Assembly (NCBI GenBank): GCA_902588835.1
Contig: CACIQQ010000004.1
Location: forward strand, 1 to 64,000
Length of the DNA stretch: 64,000 nt
Direction: 5' to 3'
Origin: an uncultured Pelagibacteraceae bacterium
Lineage (GTDB): Bacteria > Pseudomonadota > Alphaproteobacteria > Pelagibacterales > Pelagibacteraceae
In this document: positions 37,187 to 46,412 of the stretch, piece by piece
How positions within the stretch are numbered: the stretch's first letter is position 1
Layout: each line of letters begins with the position of its first letter
The notes under the pieces: model-generated
The model's input: only the letters and a program-made list of their open reading frames with translations
Databases searched by the model: none
What the model was told of the DNA's origin: nothing
Position numbers and translations under genes: made by a program

Positions 37187-38803
37187 ATGGCGCGATATAT
37201 TTTTGTCACTGGCGGCGTGGTATCATCACTTGGAAAAGGTTTATCATCAGCATCACTAGCTTATCTACTTAAATCACAAGGCTTTAAAGTAAGGGTAAGA
37301 AAAATGGATCCTTATTTAAATGTTGATCCAGGAACAATGAGTCCATTTCAACATGGTGAGGTTTTTGTAACAGATGATGGAGCAGAAACTGATTTAGATT
37401 TAGGTCATTATGAAAGATTTACCGATATATCATCTACAAAAAATGATAATATTACAACTGGAAAAATTTATAGTGATATTATAACTAAAGAAAGGAAGGG
37501 TTATTACCTTGGTAAAACTGTTCAAGTAATTCCACATGTTACTAATAGAATTAAAGAGTTTATTAAGAATGGAATTAAAAATGAAGATTTTGTTATCTGT
37601 GAAATTGGAGGAACAGTTGGCGATATTGAGAGTCTACCTTTTCTAGAGGCTATAAGACAATTTGCTAACGATATAGGTAAAGAAAAAACTTTATTTATTC
37701 ACTTAACATTAGTTCCATTTTTAAAATCTTCTGATGAAATTAAAACAAAACCTACACAACATTCTGTTAAAGAATTAAGAAGTATTGGAATTCAACCAGA
37801 TATGGTTATTTGTAGATCACAACAATCTATACCTCTTGATCAAAGAAAAAAAATTTCATTATTCTGCAACATACCAATTAAAAGGGTTATAGAGACAGTA
37901 GATGTTAAGACAATTTATGAAGCACCAATAAGTTTCTTTAACGAGGGCTTAGATAAACAAGTCTTTGAATATTTCAATATTAAGCCGAGAAAAAAGATTA
38001 ATTTAAAACCGTGGAAAGATGTAACTAAAATTGTAACAAACAAAAATATTAGGACTGTAAATATTGCAATTGTTGGAAAATATGTAGATTTAAAAGATGC
38101 ATATAAATCATTAGATGAAGCACTGGTTCATGGAGGTATTCACAACAATGTAAAAATTAATTTAATAAGAATAGAATCAGATTTATTGAAAGTTTCAGAT
38201 ATTCAAAAAAAATTAAGTAATGTTTCTGGAATAATAATTCCTGGAGGTTTCGGAAAAAGAGGCACTGAAGGTAAGATAGCATGCGTAAATTATGCAAGGA
38301 CTAAAAAAATTCCTTTTTTAGGGATTTGTTTTGGCATGCAAATGGCAGTAATTGAATTTGCTAGAAATGTACTAAAAATTAAAAATGCTGGTTCTAGTGA
38401 GTTTGATAAAAATTGCTACCCTGTAATTGGCCTTATTGAGGAATGGAACAAAAACGGTAGAAAAATTAAAGGAACTGTGAAAAATTTAGGTGGAACTATG
38501 CGATTAGGTCTTTATCCAGCTAAATTACAACACAATTCCTTAATAAAAGAAATTTATAAGTCTGGTCAAATTAAAGAAAGACATAGACATAGGTATGAGG
38601 TTAATGTCAATTTGAGAAAAAAATTTGAAACACACGGTTTAAATTTTTCAGGAATGTCTCCTGACAATAACTTACCTGAAATCGTTGAAATTAAAAATCA
38701 TCCTTGGTTTATTGGAGTTCAATTTCATCCAGAATTTAAATCTAGACCTTTACAACCTCATCCATTATTCTCATCATTTATTGAGGCTGCGAAAAATAAA
38801 TAA
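37187..38803 (+). CDS. pyrG: CTP synthase
   Basis: PyrG aminates UTP to CTP with glutamine and ATP. The 538-residue product begins MARYIFVTGGVVSSLGKG (P-loop) and continues with RKMDPYLNVDPGTMSPFQHGE, CEIGGTVGDIESLPF, and a C-terminal glutaminase with PGGFGKRGTEGK, the nucleophile in GICFGMQMAV and late VQFHPEF. The stop overlaps kdsA by one base. CTP feeds CMP-KDO synthesis and CdsA, a plausible reason for the pyrG-kdsA linkage. Confidence 0.98.
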   Translation: MARYIFVTGGVVSSLGKGLSSASLAYLLKSQGFKVRVRKMDPYLNVDPGTMSPFQHGEVFVTDDGAETDLDLGHYERFTDISSTKNDNITTGKIYSDIITKERKGYYLGKTVQVIPHVTNRIKEFIKNGIKNEDFVICEIGGTVGDIESLPFLEAIRQFANDIGKEKTLFIHLTLVPFLKSSDEIKTKPTQHSVKELRSIGIQPDMVICRSQQSIPLDQRKKISLFCNIPIKRVIETVDVKTIYEAPISFFNEGLDKQVFEYFNIKPRKKINLKPWKDVTKIVTNKNIRTVNIAIVGKYVDLKDAYKSLDEALVHGGIHNNVKINLIRIESDLLKVSDIQKKLSNVSGIIIPGGFGKRGTEGKIACVNYARTKKIPFLGICFGMQMAVIEFARNVLKIKNAGSSEFDKNCYPVIGLIEEWNKNGRKIKGTVKNLGGTMRLGLYPAKLQHNSLIKEIYKSGQIKERHRHRYEVNVNLRKKFETHGLNFSGMSPDNNLPEIVEIKNHPWFIGVQFHPEFKSRPLQPHPLFSSFIEAAKNK

Positions 38804-39627
38804 TGAAAAATATTACAGTTAATTGCGATGGAATAAAAATTTCAAATAAAGAAAAGATATGTTTAATTGCGGGACCATGTCAACTCGAGACCGAACAACA
38901 TGCCCTTGATATGGCGGGAAAAATATCAGAAATTTCTAAAAAATATAATATAGGTTTTATTTACAAAACGTCTTTTGATAAAGCTAACAGAACTAGTCTT
39001 AAAAGCAAAAGAGGCGCTGGTTTAGAAAAATCTCTGCCAATATTTGATAAAATTAAAAAACAAATAAATGTTCCAATTCTTACTGACATTCACAATACAG
39101 AACAATGTTCTGTTGTTGCAGATCATGTTGATGTCCTTCAAATTCCAGCCTTTTTATGTAGGCAAACTGATTTGCTAGTTGCTGCTGCCAAAACAAATAA
39201 GGTTATTAATGTTAAAAAAGGTCAATTTCTTGCCCCGTGGGATATGTCAAATGTAGTAAAGAAAATATCAGATACAGGAAATAGCAATATCTTAATTACA
39301 GAAAGAGGAGCAAGTTTTGGGTATAACACACTAGTATCTGATATGAGATCAATTCCAATAATGGCACAAACAGGATATCCTATAGTTTTCGATGCAACCC
39401 ACTCAGTTCAACAACCAGGAGGAATGGGTGATAAAAGTGGGGGTGAAAGAAAATTTGTTTCACACTTATCTAGGGCGGCAGTCGCTGTTGGAATTGCTGC
39501 TGTTTTTATTGAGACGCATCAAGATCCAGATAATGCTCCTTCTGATGGTCCAAACATGGTTCCATTGAATGAAATGGACAGTTTGGTAAATAAATTGCTT
39601 GAGATTGATAAACTAATTAAAAACTAA
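38803..39627 (+). CDS. kdsA: 3-deoxy-8-phosphooctulonate synthase
   Basis: KdsA condenses arabinose 5-phosphate and phosphoenolpyruvate to KDO 8-phosphate for the LPS inner core. Motifs in 274 residues are IAGPCQLETEQHA, YKTSFDKANRTSLKS, GLEKSLPIF, DIHNTEQC, QIPAFLCRQTDLLVAAA, KKGQFLAPWDM, ERGASFGYNTLVSDMRS and FDATHSVQQPGG. Eno, which makes its phosphoenolpyruvate substrate, follows after 11 bases. Confidence 0.98.
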   Translation: MKNITVNCDGIKISNKEKICLIAGPCQLETEQHALDMAGKISEISKKYNIGFIYKTSFDKANRTSLKSKRGAGLEKSLPIFDKIKKQINVPILTDIHNTEQCSVVADHVDVLQIPAFLCRQTDLLVAAAKTNKVINVKKGQFLAPWDMSNVVKKISDTGNSNILITERGASFGYNTLVSDMRSIPIMAQTGYPIVFDATHSVQQPGGMGDKSGGERKFVSHLSRAAVAVGIAAVFIETHQDPDNAPSDGPNMVPLNEMDSLVNKLLEIDKLIKN

Positions 39628-39638
39628 AATATTATTTA

Positions 39639-40895
39639 ATGTCAAAAATTACAAAAGTAGTTTCAAGACAAATATTTGATAGTAGAGGAATGCCAACTAT
39701 CGAAACAGAAATATTCTGTGGAAAAATTTCCTCAAAAGCTATTTGTCCTTCAGGTGCATCAACTGGTTCGTATGAAGCATTTGAAAAAAGAGATTTCACA
39801 AATAAAAAGTATTTAGGAAAAAGTGTTTTTTCTGCTGTATCAAATGTAAATAATATAATTTCAAAAAAAATTCTAAATAAAAGTGTTCACAATCAAGAAT
39901 TGATTGACTCAATTCTTATTAAATTAGATGGAACAAAACAAAAAAATAAGTTAGGTGCAAATGCAATTTTATCTGTATCTATTGCTGTTAAAAAATTATC
40001 AGCAAAGTTAAAAAAAATACCGTTGTATAAAAACTTTATGATTAAAAAAAATTTTAAATTACCTTTTCCCCTTATGAATATCATCAATGGGGGTGTGCAT
40101 GCGAATAATGGTTTAAAAATTCAAGAATTTATGATTAGACCGGATAAAGCAAAAACTTTTAGCGAGGCAATGAATATTTGTTTTTTAGTAATACAAAGCT
40201 TAAAAAAATTACTTATTAATAAAAATTTATCTACATCTGTTGGAGATGAAGGTGGTTTCGCTCCAATGATTTCAAAAAATGAGGAGGCATTAAAATTAAT
40301 CTCGAACGCTATAAAAAAAGCAGGTTTTGTTAATGGAAAAGATGTATCAATATGTCTAGACGTTGCTGCAAATGAACTTTTTAAAAATAATAAATATGCA
40401 ATAGACTCAAAAAGATATATTTCATATAAAGATACAATATCCTTCTACTCAAAAATAATTAAAAGATTTAAAATAAAATCTATTGAAGATCCTTTCGCAG
40501 AAAACGATTGGAAATCATGGTCTGACTTACATAAAAAAGAAAAAAAAATACAGATCGTAGGTGACGATCTTTATGTAACTAATCTTCAAAGATTGAAAAA
40601 AGGTTTTTTATATCAATCATCTAATTCTATTTTAATTAAGTTGAATCAAATAGGCACAGTTTCTGAAACCTTAGATGTTATAAGATTTGCCCAAAATATA
40701 GGTTATACAACTATCATTTCTCATAGATCAGGCGACTCAGAAGATACATTTATATCTGATTTAGCAGTTGGAACTAATTCAAATCAAATAAAAACTGGCT
40801 CATTATGTAGATCAGAAAGGGTTGCAAAATTTAATCAGTTATTGAGAATAGAATCCGATCTTATAAAAAGCAAAAATATGGCTAAATTAAAATGA
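39639..40895 (+). CDS. eno: Enolase
   Basis: Enolase interconverts 2-phosphoglycerate and phosphoenolpyruvate. In 418 residues it shows SRQIFDSRGMPTIETE, the flexible loop PSGASTGSYEA, LGANAILSVSIA, NIINGGVHANN, SVGDEGGFAP, the metal ligands in CLDVAAN, IEDPFAENDW and GDDLYVTN, the catalytic Lys in SILIKLNQIGT, and SHRSGDSEDTFI. A few residues are shorter than in the typical 425-430-residue enzyme. It overlaps ftsB by four bases. Confidence 0.98.
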   Translation: MSKITKVVSRQIFDSRGMPTIETEIFCGKISSKAICPSGASTGSYEAFEKRDFTNKKYLGKSVFSAVSNVNNIISKKILNKSVHNQELIDSILIKLDGTKQKNKLGANAILSVSIAVKKLSAKLKKIPLYKNFMIKKNFKLPFPLMNIINGGVHANNGLKIQEFMIRPDKAKTFSEAMNICFLVIQSLKKLLINKNLSTSVGDEGGFAPMISKNEEALKLISNAIKKAGFVNGKDVSICLDVAANELFKNNKYAIDSKRYISYKDTISFYSKIIKRFKIKSIEDPFAENDWKSWSDLHKKEKKIQIVGDDLYVTNLQRLKKGFLYQSSNSILIKLNQIGTVSETLDVIRFAQNIGYTTIISHRSGDSEDTFISDLAVGTNSNQIKTGSLCRSERVAKFNQLLRIESDLIKSKNMAKLK

Positions 40896-41188
40896 TAAAT
40901 GTTATTAAAAAAAATATTATACTCTTACTTCCAATCGTACTAATTATTTATTTTTCTTTAAATTTACTTGGGGGTAATAGGGGTCTATTTTCGTATTTAG
41001 ATAAAAAAGATCAATTTGAAAATCTTCTAGAGAAAAAACTTTTTTTAACTAATGAAATAACAAAAGTGAAAAAAATTAATAGTTTAATTCATGAGAATTT
41101 AGATAAAGATTACCTTGAAATTTTAATAAGGGACAAATTTGTCGTTGGAAAAAAGGGTGAGAATAACTATATTATTGTAAATGAATAA
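40892..41188 (+). CDS. ftsB: Septum formation initiator FtsB/DivIC-like protein
   Basis: FtsB is a bitopic division protein that joins FtsL and FtsQ at the septum and activates septal peptidoglycan synthesis. The 98-residue product has one N-terminal membrane helix (about residues 9-26), then [23 protein letters not shown], which begins the coiled coil, and a C-terminal globular end with [17 protein letters not shown]. Its place after eno is canonical. Normally the pyruvate dehydrogenase genes follow; here lipA overlaps its end by 8 bases. Confidence 0.9.
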   Translation: MINVIKKNIILLLPIVLIIYFSLNLLGGNRGLFSYLDKKDQFENLLEKKLFLTNEITKVKKINSLIHENLDKDYLEILIRDKFVVGKKGENNYIIVNE

Positions 41189-42131
41189 AGTAAGACATCC
41201 AGAAAAACAAAAAAATCAAATTAATCCAATCAAAAAAAAACCTGCTTGGATAAAGTCAAAACTTTTAAACAGTAAAGAATTTTTTCTTACAAAAAGTATA
41301 GTCAACCAACAGAAATTAGTTACAGTTTGTGAGGAAGCAAATTGTCCAAACATTACTGAATGTTGGAGCAAAAGACATGCAACTTTTATGATCATGGGAG
41401 ACACTTGCACAAGAGCCTGTGCATTTTGCGATGTTAAAACTGGAAGACCAGAAAAATTGGATCCTTTTGAACCAAAAAAAATAGCCCTGGCAGTTAAAAG
41501 ATTAAACTTGCGTCATGTAGTAATTACCTCAGTTGATAGAGATGATCTCAAAGATGGTGGTTCAAATCATTTTTATGAAACTATCATGTCTACAAGAGAA
41601 GCTAATCCAGAAACCACAATTGAAGTTTTAACTCCTGATTTTTTAAGAAAGGGAGAAGCCTACAAAAGAGTTTTGGAAGCAACGCCAGATGTTTTTAATC
41701 ATAATATCGAAACTGTTCCAAGTTTATACTTAAAGGTAAGACCTGGATCTAGATATTTTTCATCTCTTGAACTATTAAAAAACGCTAAACAAATAAATCA
41801 GGAAACTTTTACCAAGTCTGGAATAATGGTTGGTATGGGTGAAACAAAGGATGAAATTTTACAAGTTATGGACGATTTAAGATCAGCTAATGTTGATTTC
41901 TTAACAATCGGACAGTATTTACAACCATCTGTTAAGCACTTTCCACTTCAACGATACTATGATCCAAGTGAATTTAAAGATTTAGAAGTTATCGCTAAAG
42001 CAAAAGGCTTTCTATTAGTATCTTCGTCTCCACTAACAAGATCGTCTTATCATGCAGACGAAGACTTTGCTAAATTGAAAAAAAATAGAATAACTTCTAA
42101 TGCCAAAAGCTTCGATAAAGAGAAACATTAA
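41181..42131 (+). CDS. lipA: Lipoyl synthase
   Basis: LipA inserts two sulfurs into octanoyl groups on lipoyl domains. Both cluster sites are visible in the 316-residue radical-SAM protein: the auxiliary cluster cysteines in [13 protein letters not shown], and CTRACAFC for the SAM cluster. Other motifs are [42 protein letters not shown] and the C-terminal [12 protein letters not shown], whose serine protects the auxiliary cluster. It overlaps the next gene by 32 bases, an unusually long same-strand overlap that both protein ends support. Confidence 0.98.
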   Translation: MNKVRHPEKQKNQINPIKKKPAWIKSKLLNSKEFFLTKSIVNQQKLVTVCEEANCPNITECWSKRHATFMIMGDTCTRACAFCDVKTGRPEKLDPFEPKKIALAVKRLNLRHVVITSVDRDDLKDGGSNHFYETIMSTREANPETTIEVLTPDFLRKGEAYKRVLEATPDVFNHNIETVPSLYLKVRPGSRYFSSLELLKNAKQINQETFTKSGIMVGMGETKDEILQVMDDLRSANVDFLTIGQYLQPSVKHFPLQRYYDPSEFKDLEVIAKAKGFLLVSSSPLTRSSYHADEDFAKLKKNRITSNAKSFDKEKH

Positions 42132-42549
42132 TTGTTCCAAAAAAGATTTAATCGATCTTGTTCTCAATATTGAAGAATACCCAAAATTTATTCCATATTG
42201 TTTAAATGCCCACATATATAAAGATGAGTCTGCGGGTAATTTCCAATATATCGAGGCTGACTTAACAATCGGCAAAGGTCCTTTTAAAGACACTTATAAG
42301 AGTGATGTTAAATTTGATAAAAAGGAGAGTATTATTTACGTAAAAAATATTGAAGGACCTTTAAAATATTTGGAAAACAAGTGGAAATTTGATCAAAAAG
42401 AGAATTTTACAGAGGTAACTTTTGATCTGGATTTTGAATTAAAAAATAAATTCTTAAATATTTTTATGAATAAATCATTTAAATACGGTCTCGATAAAAT
42501 TGCTGACGCGTTCCAAAGTAGGGCAGAGAAATTATTTAATAAGGTTTAG
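42100..42549 (+). CDS. COQ10/RatA family START-domain protein
   Basis: Members of this family bind ubiquinone or other lipids (Coq10 in mitochondria); a homologue in E. coli, RatA, was described as a ribosome-association toxin. The 149-residue product begins [21 protein letters not shown] and has the family segment [17 protein letters not shown] and the final helix [14 protein letters not shown] [18 protein letters not shown]. It is encoded after lipA, as in most Alphaproteobacteria. A role in quinone handling fits an alphaproteobacterium better than a toxin role, but this is inference. Its end overlaps cinA on the other strand by 18 bases. Confidence 0.85.
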   Translation: MPKASIKRNINCSKKDLIDLVLNIEEYPKFIPYCLNAHIYKDESAGNFQYIEADLTIGKGPFKDTYKSDVKFDKKESIIYVKNIEGPLKYLENKWKFDQKENFTEVTFDLDFELKNKFLNIFMNKSFKYGLDKIADAFQSRAEKLFNKV

Positions 42550-43002
42550 TAAATTATTTACCACGGCTTTTGCACTTGCATTTTGAATAGATCTCCTTGT
42601 TTTATTTGCAAACAAATATTTATAAATATTGTTTTTACCTTTATATTTAATTCCAATGAAAACAAGACCCACTGGTTTAAACTTAGAGCCACCCCTAGGT
42701 CCAGCTATTCCAGTAATAGACACATTTATTTGACTTTTACTTATTTTTGCTAAATTTTTTACCATACTTAGGCAACATTCCTCACTTACAGCTCCAAATT
42801 TATTAATTATTTTTTTTGGCACATTAAGAATTGCACTTTTCGATTTATTTGAATAAGTAACAACACTTAAATTAAATACCTTTGAAGCTCCACTTATCGA
42901 AGTTATAGATTGAGCGAGTAATCCACCAGTACAAGACTCAGCAAAACTAATCTTTAATTTTTTCTTTTTTAATTTCTTAATTAATTTACTAAATTTGACC
43001 AT
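42532..43002 (-). CDS. pncC: CinA C-terminal domain protein (nicotinamide-nucleotide amidohydrolase)
   Basis: The 156-residue product is the stand-alone CinA C-terminal (PncC) domain, which deamidates NMN to NaMN in pyridine-nucleotide recycling. Visible motifs are FAESCTGGLLAQSITSISGAS, VTYSNKSKSAILNVP, FGAVSEECCLSMV and ITGIAGPRGGSKFKPVGLVFI. The N-terminal molybdopterin-binding-like domain of full CinA is absent, as in other Alphaproteobacteria. It overlaps pgpA by 14 bases and converges on the START-domain gene. Confidence 0.93.
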   Translation of the reverse strand: MVKFSKLIKKLKKKKLKISFAESCTGGLLAQSITSISGASKVFNLSVVTYSNKSKSAILNVPKKIINKFGAVSEECCLSMVKNLAKISKSQINVSITGIAGPRGGSKFKPVGLVFIGIKYKGKNNIYKYLFANKTRRSIQNASAKAVVNNLLNLIK

Positions 43003-43489
43003 AAAAAATTATACAGATATATAACACTATTAACGTGAAGAAACCTGCTATAAGATCATCCAAAATAACACCAAAACCATTTTTCATGTTCTTATCCACA
43101 TAATTAATTGGATAAGGTTTTAAGATATCAAAAAAACGAAATCCAATGAAAGATAAAAAAACAATTATAAAAAAAAAGTTAGTTGATACAGATCCTTCAT
43201 AAAAAATTATATAAAAGAAGATAATTGGTATGGATTGACCCAAAAATTCGTCAATTACGATTTCTTTTGAGTCTATTTCCTCAAATTCACCTTCCAAATT
43301 ATTAATCATCCAAACCGAATAAATAAATAAAAATAGGTTAATAAATATTAACAAAAAATAATTTATTTTAATCGTATAGAAAATATAATACATCGAAGCT
43401 GTTATTAAAGAAGCAAAAGTACCTGGAAAATATTTTATATGACCAACACCAAACATCGTAACAATCATTTTTCCAATTTTTTTATTCAT
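42989..43489 (-). CDS. pgpA: Phosphatidylglycerophosphatase A
   Basis: PgpA removes phosphate from phosphatidylglycerophosphate to give phosphatidylglycerol. The 166-residue membrane protein has the family start TMFGVGHIKYFPGTFASL, the acidic EIVIDEFLGQ segment, FRFFDILKPYPINYVD and the C-terminal GVILDDLIAGFFTLIVL with the conserved aspartates. It lies between ispDF and cinA in a minus-strand operon, overlapping both. Confidence 0.95.
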   Translation of the reverse strand: MNKKIGKMIVTMFGVGHIKYFPGTFASLITASMYYIFYTIKINYFLLIFINLFLFIYSVWMINNLEGEFEEIDSKEIVIDEFLGQSIPIIFFYIIFYEGSVSTNFFFIIVFLSFIGFRFFDILKPYPINYVDKNMKNGFGVILDDLIAGFFTLIVLYICIIFYGQI

Positions 43490-44597
43490 ATTTGAAAACT
43501 GAAGATATCACTTCACAAGCAATAGCTTTTTCTTTTCCTATTACGCCAAGTTTCTCTGCTGTTTTACCCTTGATATTGATTTGATCCTTTTTAATTTTAC
43601 ATAACTTAGATATCATCGAAATCATCCTTTTTTTATATTTACTAATTTTTGGAGTTTGAGTTATTATATTTATATCTAGATTATTAATAAAAAATCCACT
43701 TTTCTCTATTTCTTTAATAACTTTACTTAACAAAATTGTTGATCTTATATTTTTAAATTTATCATCTTTGTCTGAAAATTTTTGTCCTATATCACCCTTT
43801 CTGCAAGCACCAAGAATTGAGTCAGTAATTGCATGGAGAACAGGATCACCATCAGAGTGTCCTAATGTTCCTAATTTTGAATTAATTTTGAGTCCACCTA
43901 GGTACATTCTTTTATTTTTTACCAACCTATGCACATCAAAACCAATACCAAAATAGTATTTTAATTTTTCTTTGATATCATTTTTAGTTGTAATTTTAAT
44001 ATTTTCCTCTTCGCCTTTGATCATTTTTATTTTGTTTAGATTATTTATAAATAATGAAGCGTCATCAGTTATTTTTGAATTTCCTTTTTTTTGAAGGTCG
44101 AATATTTTTTTAAAATTAAAAGCTTGTGGTGTTTGTGATAAAAAAATTTTGTTGCGATCTAAGTTTAAAATTTTTTTATTTTTGATTAATTTAATAGAAC
44201 TTGTTGTCTTCAAAACTGGGACAACCCCATCAAATTTTTTAAGATTTTTAAAGAGTTTATTTACTAATTTTATTGAAAAGTTTGGTCTTGCAGCGTCATG
44301 TATCAACACATTTTTGGGCTTAAATTTGGACAAATATTTTAAAGATAATCTAGAAGAATCAGCTCTAGATTTTCCTCCCTCTATAAAATGAACTTTGTTT
44401 TTACTCAATTTTTTTATGTATTTTTTGTGACTTTTATTGATTGCAACAACAATTTTAGAGAATTTTTTTGATAAAATTGCCTTATTTATAGAATGATTAA
44501 TTAGTATATCACCCTTATATTTAATATATGGTTTTGGTATTTTGGAAATAAATCTATTACTTTTTCCAGCTGCTAATATTATAAAACAATTACTCAT
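43482..44597 (-). CDS. ispDF: Bifunctional MEP cytidylyltransferase / MECDP synthase
   Basis: IspDF joins steps 2 and 4 of the MEP isoprenoid pathway. The IspD half (about residues 1-210) has IILAAGKSNRF and VLIHDAARPNF. The IspF half (about 214-371) has GIGFDVHRL, LGGLKINSKLGTLGHSDGDP, HAITDSILGA, GDIGQKFSD and KGKTAEKLGVIGKEKAIACE. 371 residues is normal for the alphaproteobacterial fusion. Its start codon is only 33 bases from the divergent ntrY start. dxr of the same pathway is at 20537-21706. Confidence 0.97.
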   Translation of the reverse strand: MSNCFIILAAGKSNRFISKIPKPYIKYKGDILINHSINKAILSKKFSKIVVAINKSHKKYIKKLSKNKVHFIEGGKSRADSSRLSLKYLSKFKPKNVLIHDAARPNFSIKLVNKLFKNLKKFDGVVPVLKTTSSIKLIKNKKILNLDRNKIFLSQTPQAFNFKKIFDLQKKGNSKITDDASLFINNLNKIKMIKGEEENIKITTKNDIKEKLKYYFGIGFDVHRLVKNKRMYLGGLKINSKLGTLGHSDGDPVLHAITDSILGACRKGDIGQKFSDKDDKFKNIRSTILLSKVIKEIEKSGFFINNLDINIITQTPKISKYKKRMISMISKLCKIKKDQINIKGKTAEKLGVIGKEKAIACEVISSVFKYE

Positions 44598-44630
44598 ATA
44601 TTATGATGAATTTTAAAGTACTACATTATT

Positions 44631-46412
44631 ATGCTTAAATTTATAAGAAAAAATATTTTTATTACAATTATATTTATAATAACACTATTTCTTGGTTTTT
44701 TAACGTTTCTTACTTTTATAGATAAGAGTTTTATCAAACTGACAGATGAAAACTTACAATATTTGCTAATATCAAATATTTTTTTATTAATAGTTTTTTT
44801 CACTATGATTTTTTTTGAGATAAAAAATTCTATCAGAAATGAAATTGTTATAGAGGGATCAAGGGCAAACAGGAAATACATAACCTTCTTTTCATTATTC
44901 ACATTAATACCTTCTATTTTAATATCAGTTTTTTCACTATTTTTATTTTCTTTTGCTCTCGAAAAATATTTTGATAAAAAGATTACCACTGCAGTAAGTA
45001 ATTCTTATCAATTAGCTGTTAATTATGTTAGCACAGTCAGAAATAAAGTTGAGTCTGATATAGTTTTGGTCGCTTTCGATTTGAATAAAAACATTTCTAT
45101 TTACAATGAAAATAAACAAAGGTTTGGAAATTATTTAAATTCACAAAAATTAGTAAGAAAATTGGATGCAATTTTTCTAATTGATAATTCAGGTAAGTTA
45201 TTAATGTCGACTGATAGAAATCAGTTTCAATACATGCCACCATCCGCAGAACAACTAAAGATGGTTCTTAATGATGAAAGACCACTGAAAATATTAAATG
45301 CATATAAAAATACTTCTGCTGCATTAATGAAGTTAGCTAACTTTGATAATACTTTTATTTATATAATAAAATATTTAGACCCAAAAATTTCCCAATACTT
45401 GACTGAGTCAAGCGAGGCCCTAGATTTTTATTATACTGTGCAGGATAAAAGAACTGGAATTAAATTTTCATTTGCTATAATATACATAATAATAGTAACT
45501 CTCCTTTTATTTTTGTCGATCTCTATAGCAATAAGATTTTCATCAAGATTCTTTTTATCCATAAATAACTTGATTTCTGCTTCGACTAATATTGGAAAAG
45601 GTAATTTAAATTCAAAAGTTCCAGAGATTAAAACTGATAAAGAATTAGAAGTTCTTAATAAAAATTTTAATCAGATGATCGATAGATTAAAGTACCAACA
45701 AAATAAACTCATAGCTAATGAAAGACATGAAGCTTGGGAAAGTGTTGCTAGAAAAATTGCACATGAAATAAAGAACCCTTTAACACCTATTCAACTTATA
45801 ATCGACAGTCTTAGAAAAAAATATTCTGAATTATTTGATGAAAAAAACAAAGAGTCATTTTTGGAAAAGATTAAAACAATCAACAAACAAATTAAGCTTA
45901 TTGAAAAACTTGTAAATGAATTTTCTGACTTTGCAAGAATGCCAAAACCAATTTTTAAGAAAAATGAGCTTAACAAAATTATTAAAGATACTATAAATCT
46001 AATGAAAACTAATGATAAAGATATAGCTATAAATTTTAACTCGAACGATGTACATTATGTGAATAGTGATATTGAACAACTAAATAGAGTTTTTATAAAT
46101 TTGTTCAAAAATTCCATTGAAAGTCTTAAAGAAAAATTTGAAAAAAAGGGCAATTTTCAAAAGAAAATCGATGTAGAAATTCAACTAATAAATGACTATA
46201 TAAATATCGTTGTAGAAGATAATGGAACTGGTTTTACAAATAATGACCCAAGAGTATTTTTTAAACCCTATTTCACTACTAAAAAAGAGGGTAGTGGTTT
46301 AGGTCTGTCAATAGTAGAAAAAATTTTAAACGATCATAATGGATTTATTGAATTTATTTCACAAAAAGAAGGAGCCAAAATAAAAATTTTGTTACCAAAA
46401 TATGTCAACTGA
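44631..46412 (+). CDS. ntrY: Sensor histidine kinase NtrY (compact)
   Basis: NtrY is the membrane sensor of the NtrYX two-component system, linked in Alphaproteobacteria to nitrogen and redox control. The 593-residue product has N-terminal membrane helices (about 10-30, 43-62 and 85-110), an extracytoplasmic domain (about 112-280), a further helix (281-302) and a HAMP domain (301-353). The HisKA domain has the phospho-acceptor His378 in HEIKNPLTP, and the ATPase carries the N-box LFKNSIESL and GSGLGLSIVEKI. NtrY proteins are usually over 700 residues with a PAS domain between HAMP and HisKA; here HAMP leads straight into HisKA. It overlaps ntrX by 11 bases. Confidence 0.92.
   Translation: MLKFIRKNIFITIIFIITLFLGFLTFLTFIDKSFIKLTDENLQYLLISNIFLLIVFFTMIFFEIKNSIRNEIVIEGSRANRKYITFFSLFTLIPSILISVFSLFLFSFALEKYFDKKITTAVSNSYQLAVNYVSTVRNKVESDIVLVAFDLNKNISIYNENKQRFGNYLNSQKLVRKLDAIFLIDNSGKLLMSTDRNQFQYMPPSAEQLKMVLNDERPLKILNAYKNTSAALMKLANFDNTFIYIIKYLDPKISQYLTESSEALDFYYTVQDKRTGIKFSFAIIYIIIVTLLLFLSISIAIRFSSRFFLSINNLISASTNIGKGNLNSKVPEIKTDKELEVLNKNFNQMIDRLKYQQNKLIANERHEAWESVARKIAHEIKNPLTPIQLIIDSLRKKYSELFDEKNKESFLEKIKTINKQIKLIEKLVNEFSDFARMPKPIFKKNELNKIIKDTINLMKTNDKDIAINFNSNDVHYVNSDIEQLNRVFINLFKNSIESLKEKFEKKGNFQKKIDVEIQLINDYINIVVEDNGTGFTNNDPRVFFKPYFTTKKEGSGLGLSIVEKILNDHNGFIEFISQKEGAKIKILLPKYVN

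Noticed and set aside
44621..44989. 122-codon minus-strand open frame inside ntrY
   Set aside because: It is the complement of a hydrophobic N-terminal segment of NtrY; no independent support.
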